Origin: Altererythrobacter sp.
GTDB taxonomy: Bacteria > Pseudomonadota > Alphaproteobacteria > Sphingomonadales > Sphingomonadaceae
Assembly (NCBI GenBank): GCA_016793865.1
Contig: JAEULJ010000007.1
Coordinates: 62,001-126,000 of the forward strand
Reading direction: 5' to 3'
DNA: 64,000 nt
The notes under the pieces are model-generated. The model ran no database searches. It was given only the letters and a program-made list of their open reading frames with translations, and had not been told where the DNA came from. The translations under genes were made by a program, and so were the position numbers. Positions 1-8,789 of the stretch are shown one piece after another (position 1 is the stretch's first letter; every line of letters begins with the position of its first letter).

Positions 1-438
1 GCGGGAATCCCGGTAGCCGTCGAGGAGATCGTAGGAAGCGGCATAGGCCAATCGGGCATCCAGGCCCAGATGCGACGCCACGTCCGCGGTGCGCGATTCC
101 CACACGCTGGTCCGCACGTTCAGCGACGTTGGACGACCGACCCGACTGGTCAATCGAAGCGAAGCGCCGGATTGCAACAGGCGCTGCCACTGGTCGAGCT
201 GGTCCAGGCGGGCGTTGATGCAGGGTGCCTGCGCCATGCGGTCGCGGATCGCGCCGAAATCATAGCCGAGCTCGGAGTCCAGGGCGGCACGGAATTCCTT
301 CACCTCGCCGCGCGCATTCCAGCCATCGACGGCCTGCTGCGCGGCGAGCGCGATCAGCACCCCCAGCACCACGATCAGAAGCTCGATCAGGAACGACCGC
401 ACCCCCGGCGCGGGCTTCCAGAACCTGAGGCGCAGCAT
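1..438 (-). CDS. Membrane-anchored hypothetical protein, DUF6090-like, 5' part only
   Basis: An open frame on the minus strand starts with ATG at 436-438 and runs without a stop to the window edge (146 codons seen). The first residues are charged. Residues about 15-36 form one hydrophobic segment (IELLIVVLGVLIALAAQQAV), followed by DGWNAR and a soluble part rich in Arg, Leu and Gln. A single N-terminal anchor ending in a Q-x-x-D-x-W-N motif is typical of small membrane-anchored proteins grouped as DUF6090, whose function is not known. The start lies 16 bases after the sdhB stop, so it may be co-transcribed with sdhB. The C-terminus and true length are outside the window. Confidence 0.6.
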   Translation of the reverse strand, partial: MLRLRFWKPAPGVRSFLIELLIVVLGVLIALAAQQAVDGWNARGEVKEFRAALDSELGYDFGAIRDRMAQAPCINARLDQLDQWQRLLQSGASLRLTSRVGRPTSLNVRTSVWESRTADVASHLGLDARLAYAASYDLLDGYRDSR

Positions 439-454
439 CCCCCCGATGCTCCGC

Positions 455-1246
455 TCAGATCGCGCGTTCGGCGACCAGCTTCTTGGTCTCCGCGATCGCC
501 CTGGCGGGGCTGAGGCCCTTGGGGCAGACGTTCGCGCAGTTCATGATCGTGTGGCAGCGGTAGAGGCGGAACGGGTCCTCCAGGCTGTCGAGCCGCTCGC
601 CGGTCATCTCGTCGCGGCTGTCGGCCAGCCAGCGATAGGCCTGGAGCAGGATCGCCGGGCCCAGGAAGCTGTCCGAATTCCACCAATAGCTGGGGCACGC
701 GGTCGAACAGCAGGCGCACAGGATGCATTCGTAAAGCCCGTCGAGCTTTTCGCGCTGTTCGGGCGATTGCAGCCTTTCCTTGCCGCTGGGCGCTGGCGTT
801 ACGGTCTGGAGCCACGGCTTGATGCTGGCGTATTGAGCGTAGAAATGGGTGAAGTCGGGCACCAGATCCTTGATGACTTCCATGTGCGGAAGGGGGGTGA
901 TCCGGATGTCGCCTTTGAGATCCTCGATCGCGGTGGTGCAGGCCAGGCCGTTGGCCCCGTTCATGTTCATCGAGCACGAGCCGCAGATGCCCTCGCGGCA
1001 GCTCCGCCGGAAGGTCAGCGAGGGATCGACCTCGTTCTTGATCTTGAACAGGGCGTCCAGCACCATCGGGCCGCACTGGTCGAGGTCGATCTCGAAGCTG
1101 TCGTAACGCGGGTTGGCGCCGCTGTCGGGATCGTAGCGATAGATGCGGAACCGCTTCACGCGTGCCGGGTTCGCCGCGCCCTCGGCCTTGTGGTTCTGGC
1201 CCTTGCCGGTGATCCGCGAATTTTTCGGAAGGGTGAAGGTGGCCAT
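455..1246 (-). CDS. sdhB: Succinate dehydrogenase iron-sulfur subunit
   Basis: This is the electron-transfer subunit of complex II. It passes electrons from FAD in SdhA to ubiquinone at the membrane. The 263 residues hold all three clusters: [2Fe-2S] ligands C83, C88, C91 ([10 protein letters not shown]) and C103, the [4Fe-4S] run C174-C177-C180-C184 ([12 protein letters not shown]), and C231, C237 and C241 (CANVCPKG) shared by the [4Fe-4S] and [3Fe-4S] clusters. Length and order match the family. The gene stands alone on the minus strand beside rne, 22 kb from sdhC, sdhD and sdhA on the plus strand, so the complex is made from two loci. The 188 bases to the rne stop hold a strong stem-loop, so sdhB probably has its own promoter there. 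Confidence 0.97.
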   Translation of the reverse strand: MATFTLPKNSRITGKGQNHKAEGAANPARVKRFRIYRYDPDSGANPRYDSFEIDLDQCGPMVLDALFKIKNEVDPSLTFRRSCREGICGSCSMNMNGANGLACTTAIEDLKGDIRITPLPHMEVIKDLVPDFTHFYAQYASIKPWLQTVTPAPSGKERLQSPEQREKLDGLYECILCACCSTACPSYWWNSDSFLGPAILLQAYRWLADSRDEMTGERLDSLEDPFRLYRCHTIMNCANVCPKGLSPARAIAETKKLVAERAI

Positions 1247-1395
1247 CGGGGATGCGTTCCTGTGCGTCTCGTGCCGGCCTCTCTAACGGCCGCGAGGACA
1301 AGGGCAAGCGCACAGGATGCACCCGACGTGTGCATTTTCGCCTGCGTGCCGGCCTGTCGCGGGTTTCAATGACCCGGGCGGGGCGGGCGAGGCGT

Positions 1396-1423
1396 GCCCC
1401 GGCGGATCAAGGTCCGCCGGGGC
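1396..1423 (-). terminator. Stem-loop after rne, possible transcription end
   Basis: There is a perfect 11-base inverted repeat (GCCCCGGCGGA, loop TCAAGG, then its complement) 11 bases after the rne stop codon. There is no T run on the minus-strand 3' side, so it is not a classical Rho-independent terminator. It could protect the rne 3' end or pause polymerase before sdhB. Confidence 0.45.
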
Positions 1424-1434
1424 ATACCGTCATC

Positions 1435-4173
1435 CTATTCGCCGAAAGTGCGCTGCCACCAGCCGCGACGGGGCTTGCCATCGCCATCTTCGGCTGGCGC
1501 CGCCTCGTCCGCACCGGACGCTTCGCTCGCTTGCGGGTCGGAATCTCCCGGCTCGGCGGCAGGCTTCTTGCGGCTGCGCCTGGGCTTGGCGGGCGCCTTC
1601 GCCTCGACGGGAGCCACGGCCTCCGCCGGCGCTTCGGCGGCGCTGTCGGCCTTCTTGCGGCGTGTCCGCTTGGGCTTGGCGTCGGCGTCCGCAGCGGGTT
1701 CGGCAGGTGCCTCGGGCGCGGGCATGGTCACCTCGGCGGTCGCATCGGCCACTTCGGCGGCGGCGGCGGGCTTCTTGCGGCGCGAGCTCCGCGGGGCGGG
1801 GGTATCCTCGACGGGGGCAGGGGATTCATCGTCCCCGGGCCCGGCGACGACGGCCATATCCGCCTCCACCTGTTCCGCTACCTCATCGAGCCCGTTTTCG
1901 GCGCCTTCGGATTCGCCGTCCTCGCGGTCGCGGCCGCCACGGCGGCCCCTGCCGCCACGGCGCCGGCGCTTGCGCGGCTTGTGCTCTCCGTCGGCACCCG
2001 GTTCACGCTCGAAGTCCTCGCGATCCTCGGCGCCCGCGGGCTCGTCGCCATGCTCGTCCGTCTGCTCGTCGGCGGTGGCGTCGTCGCCTTCGCCTTCGCC
2101 GTGATCGTCCCGGTCCCTGCGGCGATTGCGTCCACCCCGGCGGCGGCGCTTCTTGCCGCGCTCGCCGCCATCGCGATCCTCGCGGTGGCGATGCTGGTTG
2201 CGCGGGGTTTCCTCCTCGTCGCCGTCGTCCTCGTAATCATCGTCCTCCGGCAGATCGTCGTCATCGCCGGGTTGATGCACAATCGGTTCGAACTTGGGGG
2301 CCGTGGTCGGGCGCGGGCCGGAGCTCGCGATCGCCATCTTGGCGCCTTCGTTCTCGCCCTCCGGGATGACCTCGATCTCGACGCCATAACGCTCCTCGAT
2401 CTCCATCAGCTCGGCGCGCTTGGCGTTGAGCAGGTAGATCGCCGCTTCGGTGCTGGCCGACAGGGTGAGGATGGTGCCCCGGCCGCGGGCGGCCTCTTCC
2501 TCGATCAGCCGGAGCGCGGAAAGCCCGGCGCTGGAAGCGGTGCGGACGAGCCCGGTGCCGTCGCAATGCGGGCAGGTCCGGCTCGTGGCTTCCAGCACGC
2601 CCGTGCGCAGGCGCTGGCGGCTCATCTCCATCAGCCCGAAGCTGGATATGCGGCCGACCTGGATGCGGGCGCGGTCGTTCTTGAGCGCGTCCTTCATCGC
2701 CTTCTCGACCTTACGGGTGTTGGAGTTGTGCTCCATGTCGATGAAGTCGATGACGACCAGGCCCGCCATGTCGCGCAGGCGGAGCTGGCGGGCGATTTCG
2801 CGCGCGGCTTCCAGATTGGTGGCGAGCGCCGTCTGCTCGATGCCATGCTCCTTGGTGGAGCGGCCCGAGTTGATGTCGATCGAGACCAGCGCCTCGGTCG
2901 GGTTGATGACCAGGTAGCCGCCCGATTTGAGCTGCACGACCGGATCGTACATCGCCTTGAGCTGGTCTTCCGCGCCATAGCGCTGGAACAACGGCACCGG
3001 GTCCGAATAGGGCTTCACCCGCCGGGCGTGGCTGGGCATCAGCATCTTCATGAAATCGCGGGCGGATTTATATCCCTCCGCGCCCTCGACCACGACCTCC
3101 TCGATCTCCTTGTTGTAGATGTCGCGGATGGCGCGCTTGATCAGGTCGCTGTCGGAATGGATCAGCGCCGGCGCGCTCGACTTCAGCGTGTTCTCGCGAA
3201 TCTCGTCCCACAGGCGGGCGAGATAGTCGAAATCGCGCTTGATCTCGGGTTTGGTGCGCTGGAGGCCGGCGGTGCGGACGATGAGCCCCATCGACTTGGG
3301 CAGCGTCATCTCGTCGACGATGGTCTTGAGCCGCTTGCGGTCGCCGGCCGAGCTGATCTTGCGGCTGATGCCGCCGCCGTGGCTGGAATTGGGCATGAGC
3401 ACGCAATAGCGGCCCGCCAGGCTGAGATAGGTGGTCAGCGCCGCGCCCTTGTTGCCGCGCTCTTCCTTGACGACCTGCACCAGCAGCACCTGGCGGCGCT
3501 GGATGACGTCCTGAATCTTGTAGCGGCGGCGCAGCGCAATGCGCTTGGCGCGGGCTTCGTCCACCTCTTTGGCGCGGGTTCGCCCGCCGCCACCCTTGCC
3601 CTGGCGGCGTCCGCGACGGCGGGGCGCGCCTTCGCCCGCTTCCTCGCGGTCCTCGCCTGCGTCCGAATAGCCGTCGGCGTGCTCGCCGTCGTCATCGCCG
3701 TTGTCGTAGTGGCCGTCGTCGAGCGTGGCGACATCGTCCTTCTCGGACGTATCGACTTCCTCAACCCCGTCTTCGGCGATTTCCTCGACGAACTGCTCGG
3801 CGCTCTCGTCTTCGGCGTCGTATTCCTCGCCGGGCATTTCGCCGCGCTCTTCTTCTTCCTCGCGCAGCCGCGCCTCTTCCTCGGCAACCTCGGCCTCGGC
3901 GGCGAGCAGCGCCTCGCGGTCTTCGCGCGGGATCTGGTAATAATCGGGATGGATCTCGCTGAAGGCGAGGAAGCCGTGGCGGTTGCCGCCGAAGTCGACG
4001 AACGCAGCCTGGAGGCTCGGCTCTACGCGAGTGACCTTGGCGAGATAGATATTGCCCTTGATCTGCTTGCGATCGGCAGATTCGAAGTCGAATTCCTCAA
4101 TCCGGTTGCCCTTGAGCACCGCCACCCGGGTTTCTTCCTGGTGGCGCGCATCGATTAGCATGCGCATTGTCAT
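1435..4173 (-). CDS. rne: Ribonuclease E/G family protein with degradosome-type C-terminal tail
   Basis: This endoribonuclease matures rRNA and tRNA and starts mRNA decay. The 912 residues begin with the RNase H-like/S1 region (KGNIYLAKVTRVEPSLQAAFVDFGGNRHGFL). The S1 fold is interrupted at about residues 80-205 by a Glu/Asp-rich insertion with a basic end, a feature of alphaproteobacterial RNase E. The DNase I-like catalytic domain follows, with candidate metal Asp residues in VSIDINSGRST and VVIDFIDMEHNSNTRK. Next comes the zinc-link motif CPHCDGTG for tetramer formation. From about residue 600 the chain is low-complexity Arg/Lys/Glu/Pro/Ala repeats, the usual unstructured degradosome scaffold, ending in GWWQRTFGE. 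The ATG at 4173 has GGAG about nine bases upstream; ATG at 4167 is an alternative. A hairpin lies just upstream in the leader. Confidence 0.95.
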   Translation of the reverse strand: MTMRMLIDARHQEETRVAVLKGNRIEEFDFESADRKQIKGNIYLAKVTRVEPSLQAAFVDFGGNRHGFLAFSEIHPDYYQIPREDREALLAAEAEVAEEEARLREEEEERGEMPGEEYDAEDESAEQFVEEIAEDGVEEVDTSEKDDVATLDDGHYDNGDDDGEHADGYSDAGEDREEAGEGAPRRRGRRQGKGGGGRTRAKEVDEARAKRIALRRRYKIQDVIQRRQVLLVQVVKEERGNKGAALTTYLSLAGRYCVLMPNSSHGGGISRKISSAGDRKRLKTIVDEMTLPKSMGLIVRTAGLQRTKPEIKRDFDYLARLWDEIRENTLKSSAPALIHSDSDLIKRAIRDIYNKEIEEVVVEGAEGYKSARDFMKMLMPSHARRVKPYSDPVPLFQRYGAEDQLKAMYDPVVQLKSGGYLVINPTEALVSIDINSGRSTKEHGIEQTALATNLEAAREIARQLRLRDMAGLVVIDFIDMEHNSNTRKVEKAMKDALKNDRARIQVGRISSFGLMEMSRQRLRTGVLEATSRTCPHCDGTGLVRTASSAGLSALRLIEEEAARGRGTILTLSASTEAAIYLLNAKRAELMEIEERYGVEIEVIPEGENEGAKMAIASSGPRPTTAPKFEPIVHQPGDDDDLPEDDDYEDDGDEEETPRNQHRHREDRDGGERGKKRRRRGGRNRRRDRDDHGEGEGDDATADEQTDEHGDEPAGAEDREDFEREPGADGEHKPRKRRRRGGRGRRGGRDREDGESEGAENGLDEVAEQVEADMAVVAGPGDDESPAPVEDTPAPRSSRRKKPAAAAEVADATAEVTMPAPEAPAEPAADADAKPKRTRRKKADSAAEAPAEAVAPVEAKAPAKPRRSRKKPAAEPGDSDPQASEASGADEAAPAEDGDGKPRRGWWQRTFGE

Positions 4174-4596
4174 TGTAAGTTCTCCATGCGCGCGCGGCCG
4201 GGTGCAAACCGGCCGCAGTGTCGCGCGAATTGTGGGTAAGTCCGCCGCCGCGATGCGGCCTTGCGACCGGTTCGGAGCGGGCGGAGTGGGTGGACCGTGC
4301 CGGGCGTGTCATTTCACCGGCACGGAATGTCGTGTCTGCAGCCGCCGCCTTGCGCCGCGCGGGCGCTGTCCGGCCCGCCAAAGCCGTGCCGAAGGCGATA
4401 GCCTGCGACATGAAGGGCGGGGAGGGACGGAGTGGACGCTGCATCAACCTGTCTTCGGATTGCGCCCGGCAGGACGCCGGGAACTCGGCCAAGCGGCGCG
4501 CGAGGGCGCTTCGGGCCAGGCGCGCAGCGCTAGCACCGGGGGTTCGCGGCGGCAACCATATTGCGCCGATCGCGGTTAGCGCCCTAACCCCTCGTC
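4174..4596. other. Divergent control region between rne and the amidase gene
   Basis: These 423 bases separate two divergent starts and contain no convincing gene. Open frames that cross it are continuations of frames opposite rne or the amidase and show no family features. It must carry the rne promoter and leader (minus strand) and the amidase promoter (plus strand). A hairpin at 4194-4216 lies in the rne leader. No clear -35/-10 pair was recognised on either strand. Confidence 0.5.
4194..4216 (-). promoter_or_regulatory. Hairpin in the rne leader
   Basis: A perfect 8-base inverted repeat (GCGGCCGG, 7-base loop, CCGGCCGC) ends 21 bases upstream of the rne start codon, just before the Shine-Dalgarno region. 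In enterobacteria RNase E controls its own synthesis through 5' leader hairpins. The position suggests the same kind of control here, but that is inference. Confidence 0.4.
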
Positions 4597-5562
4597 ATGG
4601 ATCGGCGAGGACGGATCGCGAATGTGTTCAGCGTGGCGATGATCGCGCTTGCACTGGCCGTGGCCGCGGCCTGGGCGCTGGCCGTGCAGGTCCCGTTCCT
4701 GGCTCTGCCGGGGACCAGGGTGGCGCGGATAATGCTGCCCGTGGCATTGCCGCACGATCTGCCGCCCGTCGCCGGGGCGAGGGATGCGAGCCTGCCGCTG
4801 GTGATGATCGATCCGGGGCACGGCGGCTTCGATCCCGGCGCGCGCACGCCCGCGATGGACGAGAAGAACCTGACCCTCGCGCTCGCGCTCGCGCTGCGCG
4901 ACCAGCTCCTTGCCGATGGCGGCGTGCGCGTGGCCATGACGCGCCAGGACGACAGCTTCGTGGCGCTGCCCGAGCGCGCGGAGGCCGCACGCCGGCTGGG
5001 CGCGGACCTGCTGCTTTCGGTCCATGCCGATTCGGCCGGGGTCGAGAACGCACGCGCGGGCGAGATCGCGGGGGCCACCATCTACACCCTGTCGGAGCGG
5101 GCATCTGATGCCGCGGCGCAGCGCTTCGCCGCGCGGGAGAACGCCGCCGACCGCATCAATGGCCAGGCCCTGGCCGGGCGCAGCGATGCGGTGAACGCGA
5201 TCCTGGTCGAACTGTCTCAGCAGCGCACCCAGGCGCGTTCGAACCGCCTCGCCGCGCTGATCGAGGAGCAAGGGCGCGGGCGGCTGGTCTTCCACCCGCA
5301 GCCGCGCAAATCCGCCGCGCTCGAAGTGCTGCGTGCGCCCGATGTGCCCTCGGTCCTGTTCGAAAGCGGATACATCACCAACGCGCGCGACGTGGCGCGG
5401 CTCGCGTCCGGGCCGGGGCGCGCCGAATTCGCGCAGGTCATGGCCCGCGCGATCCGCCTGTACTTCGCCCGCGAGCGGCTGGAGGCGGCGCGAGACGGGG
5501 AGGGTGCTGCCGGCGCCACGCCTTCCGCCAGCCCCATTGCCAGCCCGCCCAGCGCCCCCTAA
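4597..5562 (+). CDS. N-acetylmuramoyl-L-alanine amidase (Amidase_3, AmiC type)
   Basis: This zinc enzyme removes peptides from the glycan strand of peptidoglycan and acts in cell separation. The 321 residues have an N-terminal hydrophobic segment (about 10-35) that is either a signal peptide or an anchor. The catalytic domain starts near residue 66 with MIDPGHGGFDPGA. The zinc and catalytic residues visible are H75, E89 (DEKN), H143 (SVHAD) and the final Glu in LFESGYITN. No AMIN domain precedes the catalytic domain, so targeting may rely on the N-terminal segment. A low-complexity Ala/Pro/Ser tail ends the protein. It lies 11 bases before the PBP1A gene, so cleavage and synthesis enzymes of the wall are probably made from one transcript. 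Confidence 0.93.
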   Translation: MDRRGRIANVFSVAMIALALAVAAAWALAVQVPFLALPGTRVARIMLPVALPHDLPPVAGARDASLPLVMIDPGHGGFDPGARTPAMDEKNLTLALALALRDQLLADGGVRVAMTRQDDSFVALPERAEAARRLGADLLLSVHADSAGVENARAGEIAGATIYTLSERASDAAAQRFAARENAADRINGQALAGRSDAVNAILVELSQQRTQARSNRLAALIEEQGRGRLVFHPQPRKSAALEVLRAPDVPSVLFESGYITNARDVARLASGPGRAEFAQVMARAIRLYFARERLEAARDGEGAAGATPSASPIASPPSAP

Positions 5563-5573
5563 TCCGCACCGCG

Positions 5574-8084
5574 ATGGCCGAGGTTTCGAGATTGGACAGG
5601 GTCCGCGCGCGCCTCGCGAGCACCTGGACCGGCGCGCGCGAGCGACTGGCGCGCAACTGGCGCGAGCGGCGCTGGTTCCGCTGGCTGGCGATCCTTTCCG
5701 GAGCGGGGCTGGCATTTCTGGTCGCGCTCTGGCTGTACCTCGCCAGCAGCCTGCCCGATGCCGAATCATTGCTGGAGTACGAAACGCCGCTGCCCACGGT
5801 GGTGCGCGGCGCCGATGGGGAGATCGTCCATTCCTACGCCCGCGAGCGGCGCGTCCAGCTCCAGTATGAGGACTTCCCGCCCCAGCTCGTGAAGGCCTTC
5901 CTAGCGGCGGAGGACAAGACCTTCTTCACGCATGGCGGGGTCGATTTCTTCGGCACCATGAACGCGGTGCTCGATTTCGCGCGCAAGGCCGGTTCAGACG
6001 AGCGCGCCGTGGGTGGATCGACCATCACCCAGCAGGTCGCCAAGAATGTCCTGCTGACGAACGAATATTCGGTTACCCGCAAGCTCAAGGAAATGCTTCT
6101 GGCGCGGCGGATCGAAGGGGTGCTGACCAAGCCCGAGATCCTCACCCTCTATCTCAACGAAATCCCGCTGGGGCGGCGCAGTTTCGGGGTCCAGGCGGCG
6201 AGCCGCGCCTATTTCGACAAGGATGTGAGCGATCTGGCGCTGCATGAAGCGGCGTTCCTGGCGATCCTGCCCAAGGCGCCCGAACGCTATGGCCGCAGCG
6301 CGAACGAGGGACGGGCGATCGCGCGGCGCAATTTCGTGCTGGACCAGATGGTCGACAATGAATTCATCACCCCGGCGCAGGCCAGCGCGGCCAAGGCGAT
6401 GCCGCTCGGTCTCGTGACCGAGCGGGCCGAGCGCTTCGCCGATGCCGGCTATTTCCTCGAGGAGGTGCGCCGCCAGTTGCTGGCGAAATATGGCGAGAAT
6501 GCCGAGGACGGGCGCAACAGCGTCTATGCGGGAGGGTTGTGGGTTCGCACCTCGCTCGACATGGAGTTGCAGGACGCGGCGCGCGACGCGCTGAGGCAGG
6601 GGCTGCTCCGCTATGCCGCCGGCAAATCGTGGAAGGCGATCGCCTGGCTCGATCCCGATGCCGGCGATCTGACCGGCCAGCTCGCCGGCGCGAACCTGGG
6701 CATCCGCTATCGCGACTGGCGCATCGGCGTGGTCACCCGGCGCAGCGGTGGCAGCGCCGCCATCGGCTTCGCGGACGGCAAGAGCTTCGCGCTGTCCGGC
6801 CTGCCCGACGCGATGAAGGTGGGTGATGTCACCGCCGCGGCCCCTGCCGGCGGCGGTTATGCCGTCCGCACCGTACCGGAAGCCTCCGGCGCGTTCCTGG
6901 CCGAAGATCCCGCCAACGGCCGCATCATGGCGATGCAGGGTGGCTTCGACAGCCGGCTCGGCAGTTTCAATCGTGCCACTCAGGCGCTGCGCCAGCCGGG
7001 ATCGACGATCAAGCCGTTCGTCTATGCCGCCGGGCTGGATTCCGGCATGACCCCGGCAACCCAGGTCGCCGACCAGCCCTTCTGCGTCTATCAGGGCGCA
7101 GGTCTGGGCGAGAAATGCTTCCGCAACTTCGGCGGTGGCGGCGGCGGCACGCACACCATGCGCTGGGGGCTGGAGCAGAGCCGCAACCTTATGACCGTCC
7201 ATATCGCCGCCGAGGCGGGGATGCCGGCCGTCAACGGGCTCATCAAGCGGGTCGGGATCGGGGATTATCAGAACTACCTCTCCTTCGCGCTGGGCGCGGG
7301 TGACACAACGGTGGCCAAGATGGTGTCCGCCTATGCCGCGATCGCCAACTGGGGCCGCATCCACGGCCAGGGCACGGTGATCGACTATGTGCAGGACCGG
7401 AACGGCAAGGTCATCTGGCGCGCGGACAGGCGTGGCTGCACCGGCTGCTCGATGGCGGAATGGGATGGCAAGGGGATGCCGCGGCTGGGCGTTTCCGGCC
7501 GACCGGTGATGGATGCGCGCACCGCCTTCCAGGTGGTGCATATGCTCCAGGGCGTGGTGACGCGCGGCACGGCGGTGCGGCTGCGCTCGCTCAACCTGCC
7601 GATCTTCGGCAAGACCGGCACCTCGACCGGGCCGACCAATGCCTGGTTCGTGGGCGGATCGCCCAATCTCGTCGCCGGAACCTATGTCGGCTTCGACCGG
7701 CCGCGCTCGCTGGGCGGCTGGGTCCAGGGCGGCAACACCGCCGCGCCGATCTTCAAGGATTTCGTGGAGCTGACGCGCAAGCGCTGGACGCCCGAGGAAT
7801 TCGTCGCGCCGCCGGGTGTGCTGATGGTCAAGGTCGATCGCCGCTCGGGCAAGCGCGTGTTCGAAGGCACGCCGAGCGACGATGCCAAGGCGGCGATCAT
7901 CTGGGAGGCGTTCAAGCCCGATACCGAGCCGCCGCGGGCCACCCGGCAGGACCAGATCGCCGCGCGCCGCAACGAGATCCTCGCCCTGATCCGCGCCGCC
8001 CGCCGCCCGGCCGAACGCGCCGACGATGGCCAGCAGGGCGACCAGAACCCCGACTTCGTGGAGGAGCAGGGGGGGATTTACTGA
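5574..8084 (+). CDS. mrcA: Class A penicillin-binding protein 1A
   Basis: This bifunctional glycosyltransferase/transpeptidase of peptidoglycan is anchored in the inner membrane. The 836 residues have a basic cytoplasmic N-terminus, a single membrane segment (about 36-58), then a GT51 domain with the catalytic Glu at E113 (AAEDKTFF) and the motif GGSTITQQVAKN. The transpeptidase carries the three penicillin-binding motifs: S477-x-x-K480 (QPGSTIKPF), SRN near residue 535 and K680-T-G (FGKTGTSTGP). The middle region (about 350-440) fits the OB-like insert of PBP1A. Length matches the family. It follows the amidase at an 11-base gap. Confidence 0.95.
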   Translation: MAEVSRLDRVRARLASTWTGARERLARNWRERRWFRWLAILSGAGLAFLVALWLYLASSLPDAESLLEYETPLPTVVRGADGEIVHSYARERRVQLQYEDFPPQLVKAFLAAEDKTFFTHGGVDFFGTMNAVLDFARKAGSDERAVGGSTITQQVAKNVLLTNEYSVTRKLKEMLLARRIEGVLTKPEILTLYLNEIPLGRRSFGVQAASRAYFDKDVSDLALHEAAFLAILPKAPERYGRSANEGRAIARRNFVLDQMVDNEFITPAQASAAKAMPLGLVTERAERFADAGYFLEEVRRQLLAKYGENAEDGRNSVYAGGLWVRTSLDMELQDAARDALRQGLLRYAAGKSWKAIAWLDPDAGDLTGQLAGANLGIRYRDWRIGVVTRRSGGSAAIGFADGKSFALSGLPDAMKVGDVTAAAPAGGGYAVRTVPEASGAFLAEDPANGRIMAMQGGFDSRLGSFNRATQALRQPGSTIKPFVYAAGLDSGMTPATQVADQPFCVYQGAGLGEKCFRNFGGGGGGTHTMRWGLEQSRNLMTVHIAAEAGMPAVNGLIKRVGIGDYQNYLSFALGAGDTTVAKMVSAYAAIANWGRIHGQGTVIDYVQDRNGKVIWRADRRGCTGCSMAEWDGKGMPRLGVSGRPVMDARTAFQVVHMLQGVVTRGTAVRLRSLNLPIFGKTGTSTGPTNAWFVGGSPNLVAGTYVGFDRPRSLGGWVQGGNTAAPIFKDFVELTRKRWTPEEFVAPPGVLMVKVDRRSGKRVFEGTPSDDAKAAIIWEAFKPDTEPPRATRQDQIAARRNEILALIRAARRPAERADDGQQGDQNPDFVEEQGGIY

Positions 8085-8169
8085 GGGGCGCTGCCGTTCG
8101 GCTGCTGTTAGAAGGCCGCGCCCCACAAGACAGCTTGGCGCGCGCATCGAACGGGTCCATGATGCGGAG

Positions 8170-8715
8170 ATGATCCTTCGCCGCACCTTCATCGCCGCCG
8201 CCGTGGTCGCGGCAGTCGCCACCGCAGCGGCGGTGCCGCTCGCCGCCGCGCTACAGGACGGGGTCAAGGCTCCGCTGTTCTCGGCCAAGGGTGCCCGGGC
8301 GGGCAAGCCGGTTTCCGTCAATCTGGCCAGCGAGCTCAGGAAAGGGCCGGTGGTGCTCTATTTCTTCCCCGCCGCCTTCACCGCGGGCTGCACGATCGAG
8401 GCCAATGCCTTCGCGCAGAAAATCGGAGAGTTCCGTCAGGCCGGCGCCACCGTCATCGGCATGACCGCGGGCAATGTCGACCGGCTGATCGAGTTCTCGG
8501 CCAAGGAATGCGCCGGGCAGTTCACCGTCGCCGCCGCGAGCCCGGCGGTCATCAAGGCCTATGACGTGCATCTTGCCGCCAAGCCCGGCTGGACCACGCG
8601 CACCACCTATGTGATCGGCAGGAACGGCCGCATCGCCGATGCATTCACCGACATGGCTCCGAACGGGCATATCGCGCGCAGCCTCGAGGTTGTCCGCAAG
8701 ATGGCGGCGCGCTGA
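8170..8715 (+). CDS. Exported peroxiredoxin (AhpC/TSA, BCP-like)
   Basis: This thiol peroxidase reduces peroxides. The 181 residues begin with a clear export signal (MILRRTFIAAAVVAAVATAA...) ending near residue 28. The thioredoxin fold carries the peroxidatic Cys74 in PAAFTAGCTIEA. Bacterioferritin comigratory proteins often have a second Cys five residues later. It is absent here, and C114 (AKECAGQF) is the only other cysteine, so it is the candidate resolving residue. Start at 8170 was chosen because the signal peptide begins there; no earlier in-frame start gives a sensible N-terminus. The predicted compartment is the periplasm. It lies between PBP1A and prfB on the same strand. Confidence 0.85.
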   Translation: MILRRTFIAAAVVAAVATAAAVPLAAALQDGVKAPLFSAKGARAGKPVSVNLASELRKGPVVLYFFPAAFTAGCTIEANAFAQKIGEFRQAGATVIGMTAGNVDRLIEFSAKECAGQFTVAAASPAVIKAYDVHLAAKPGWTTRTTYVIGRNGRIADAFTDMAPNGHIARSLEVVRKMAAR

Positions 8716-8789
8716 CCCGGCACACCGCCGCTTTCCCCGTTCCCCGCGTTGCGCTAGGCGCGGCCCCCAATCTTTCTCGGAGTAGTTCC

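Noticed and set aside
1252-4158. A 968-codon open frame on the plus strand opposite rne
   Set aside because: It is the mirror of the GC-rich, low-complexity rne coding sequence. It has no family motif, while the minus strand encodes a complete RNase E.
4231-4239. TGTGGGTAA near the rne start as a DnaA box
   Set aside because: It has one mismatch to the consensus, and single-mismatch boxes are expected many times in 64 kb.
5994-8321. A 775-codon open frame on the minus strand opposite PBP1A
   Set aside because: No recognisable domain; the plus strand has all motifs of PBP1A. Long antisense frames are expected at this GC content.
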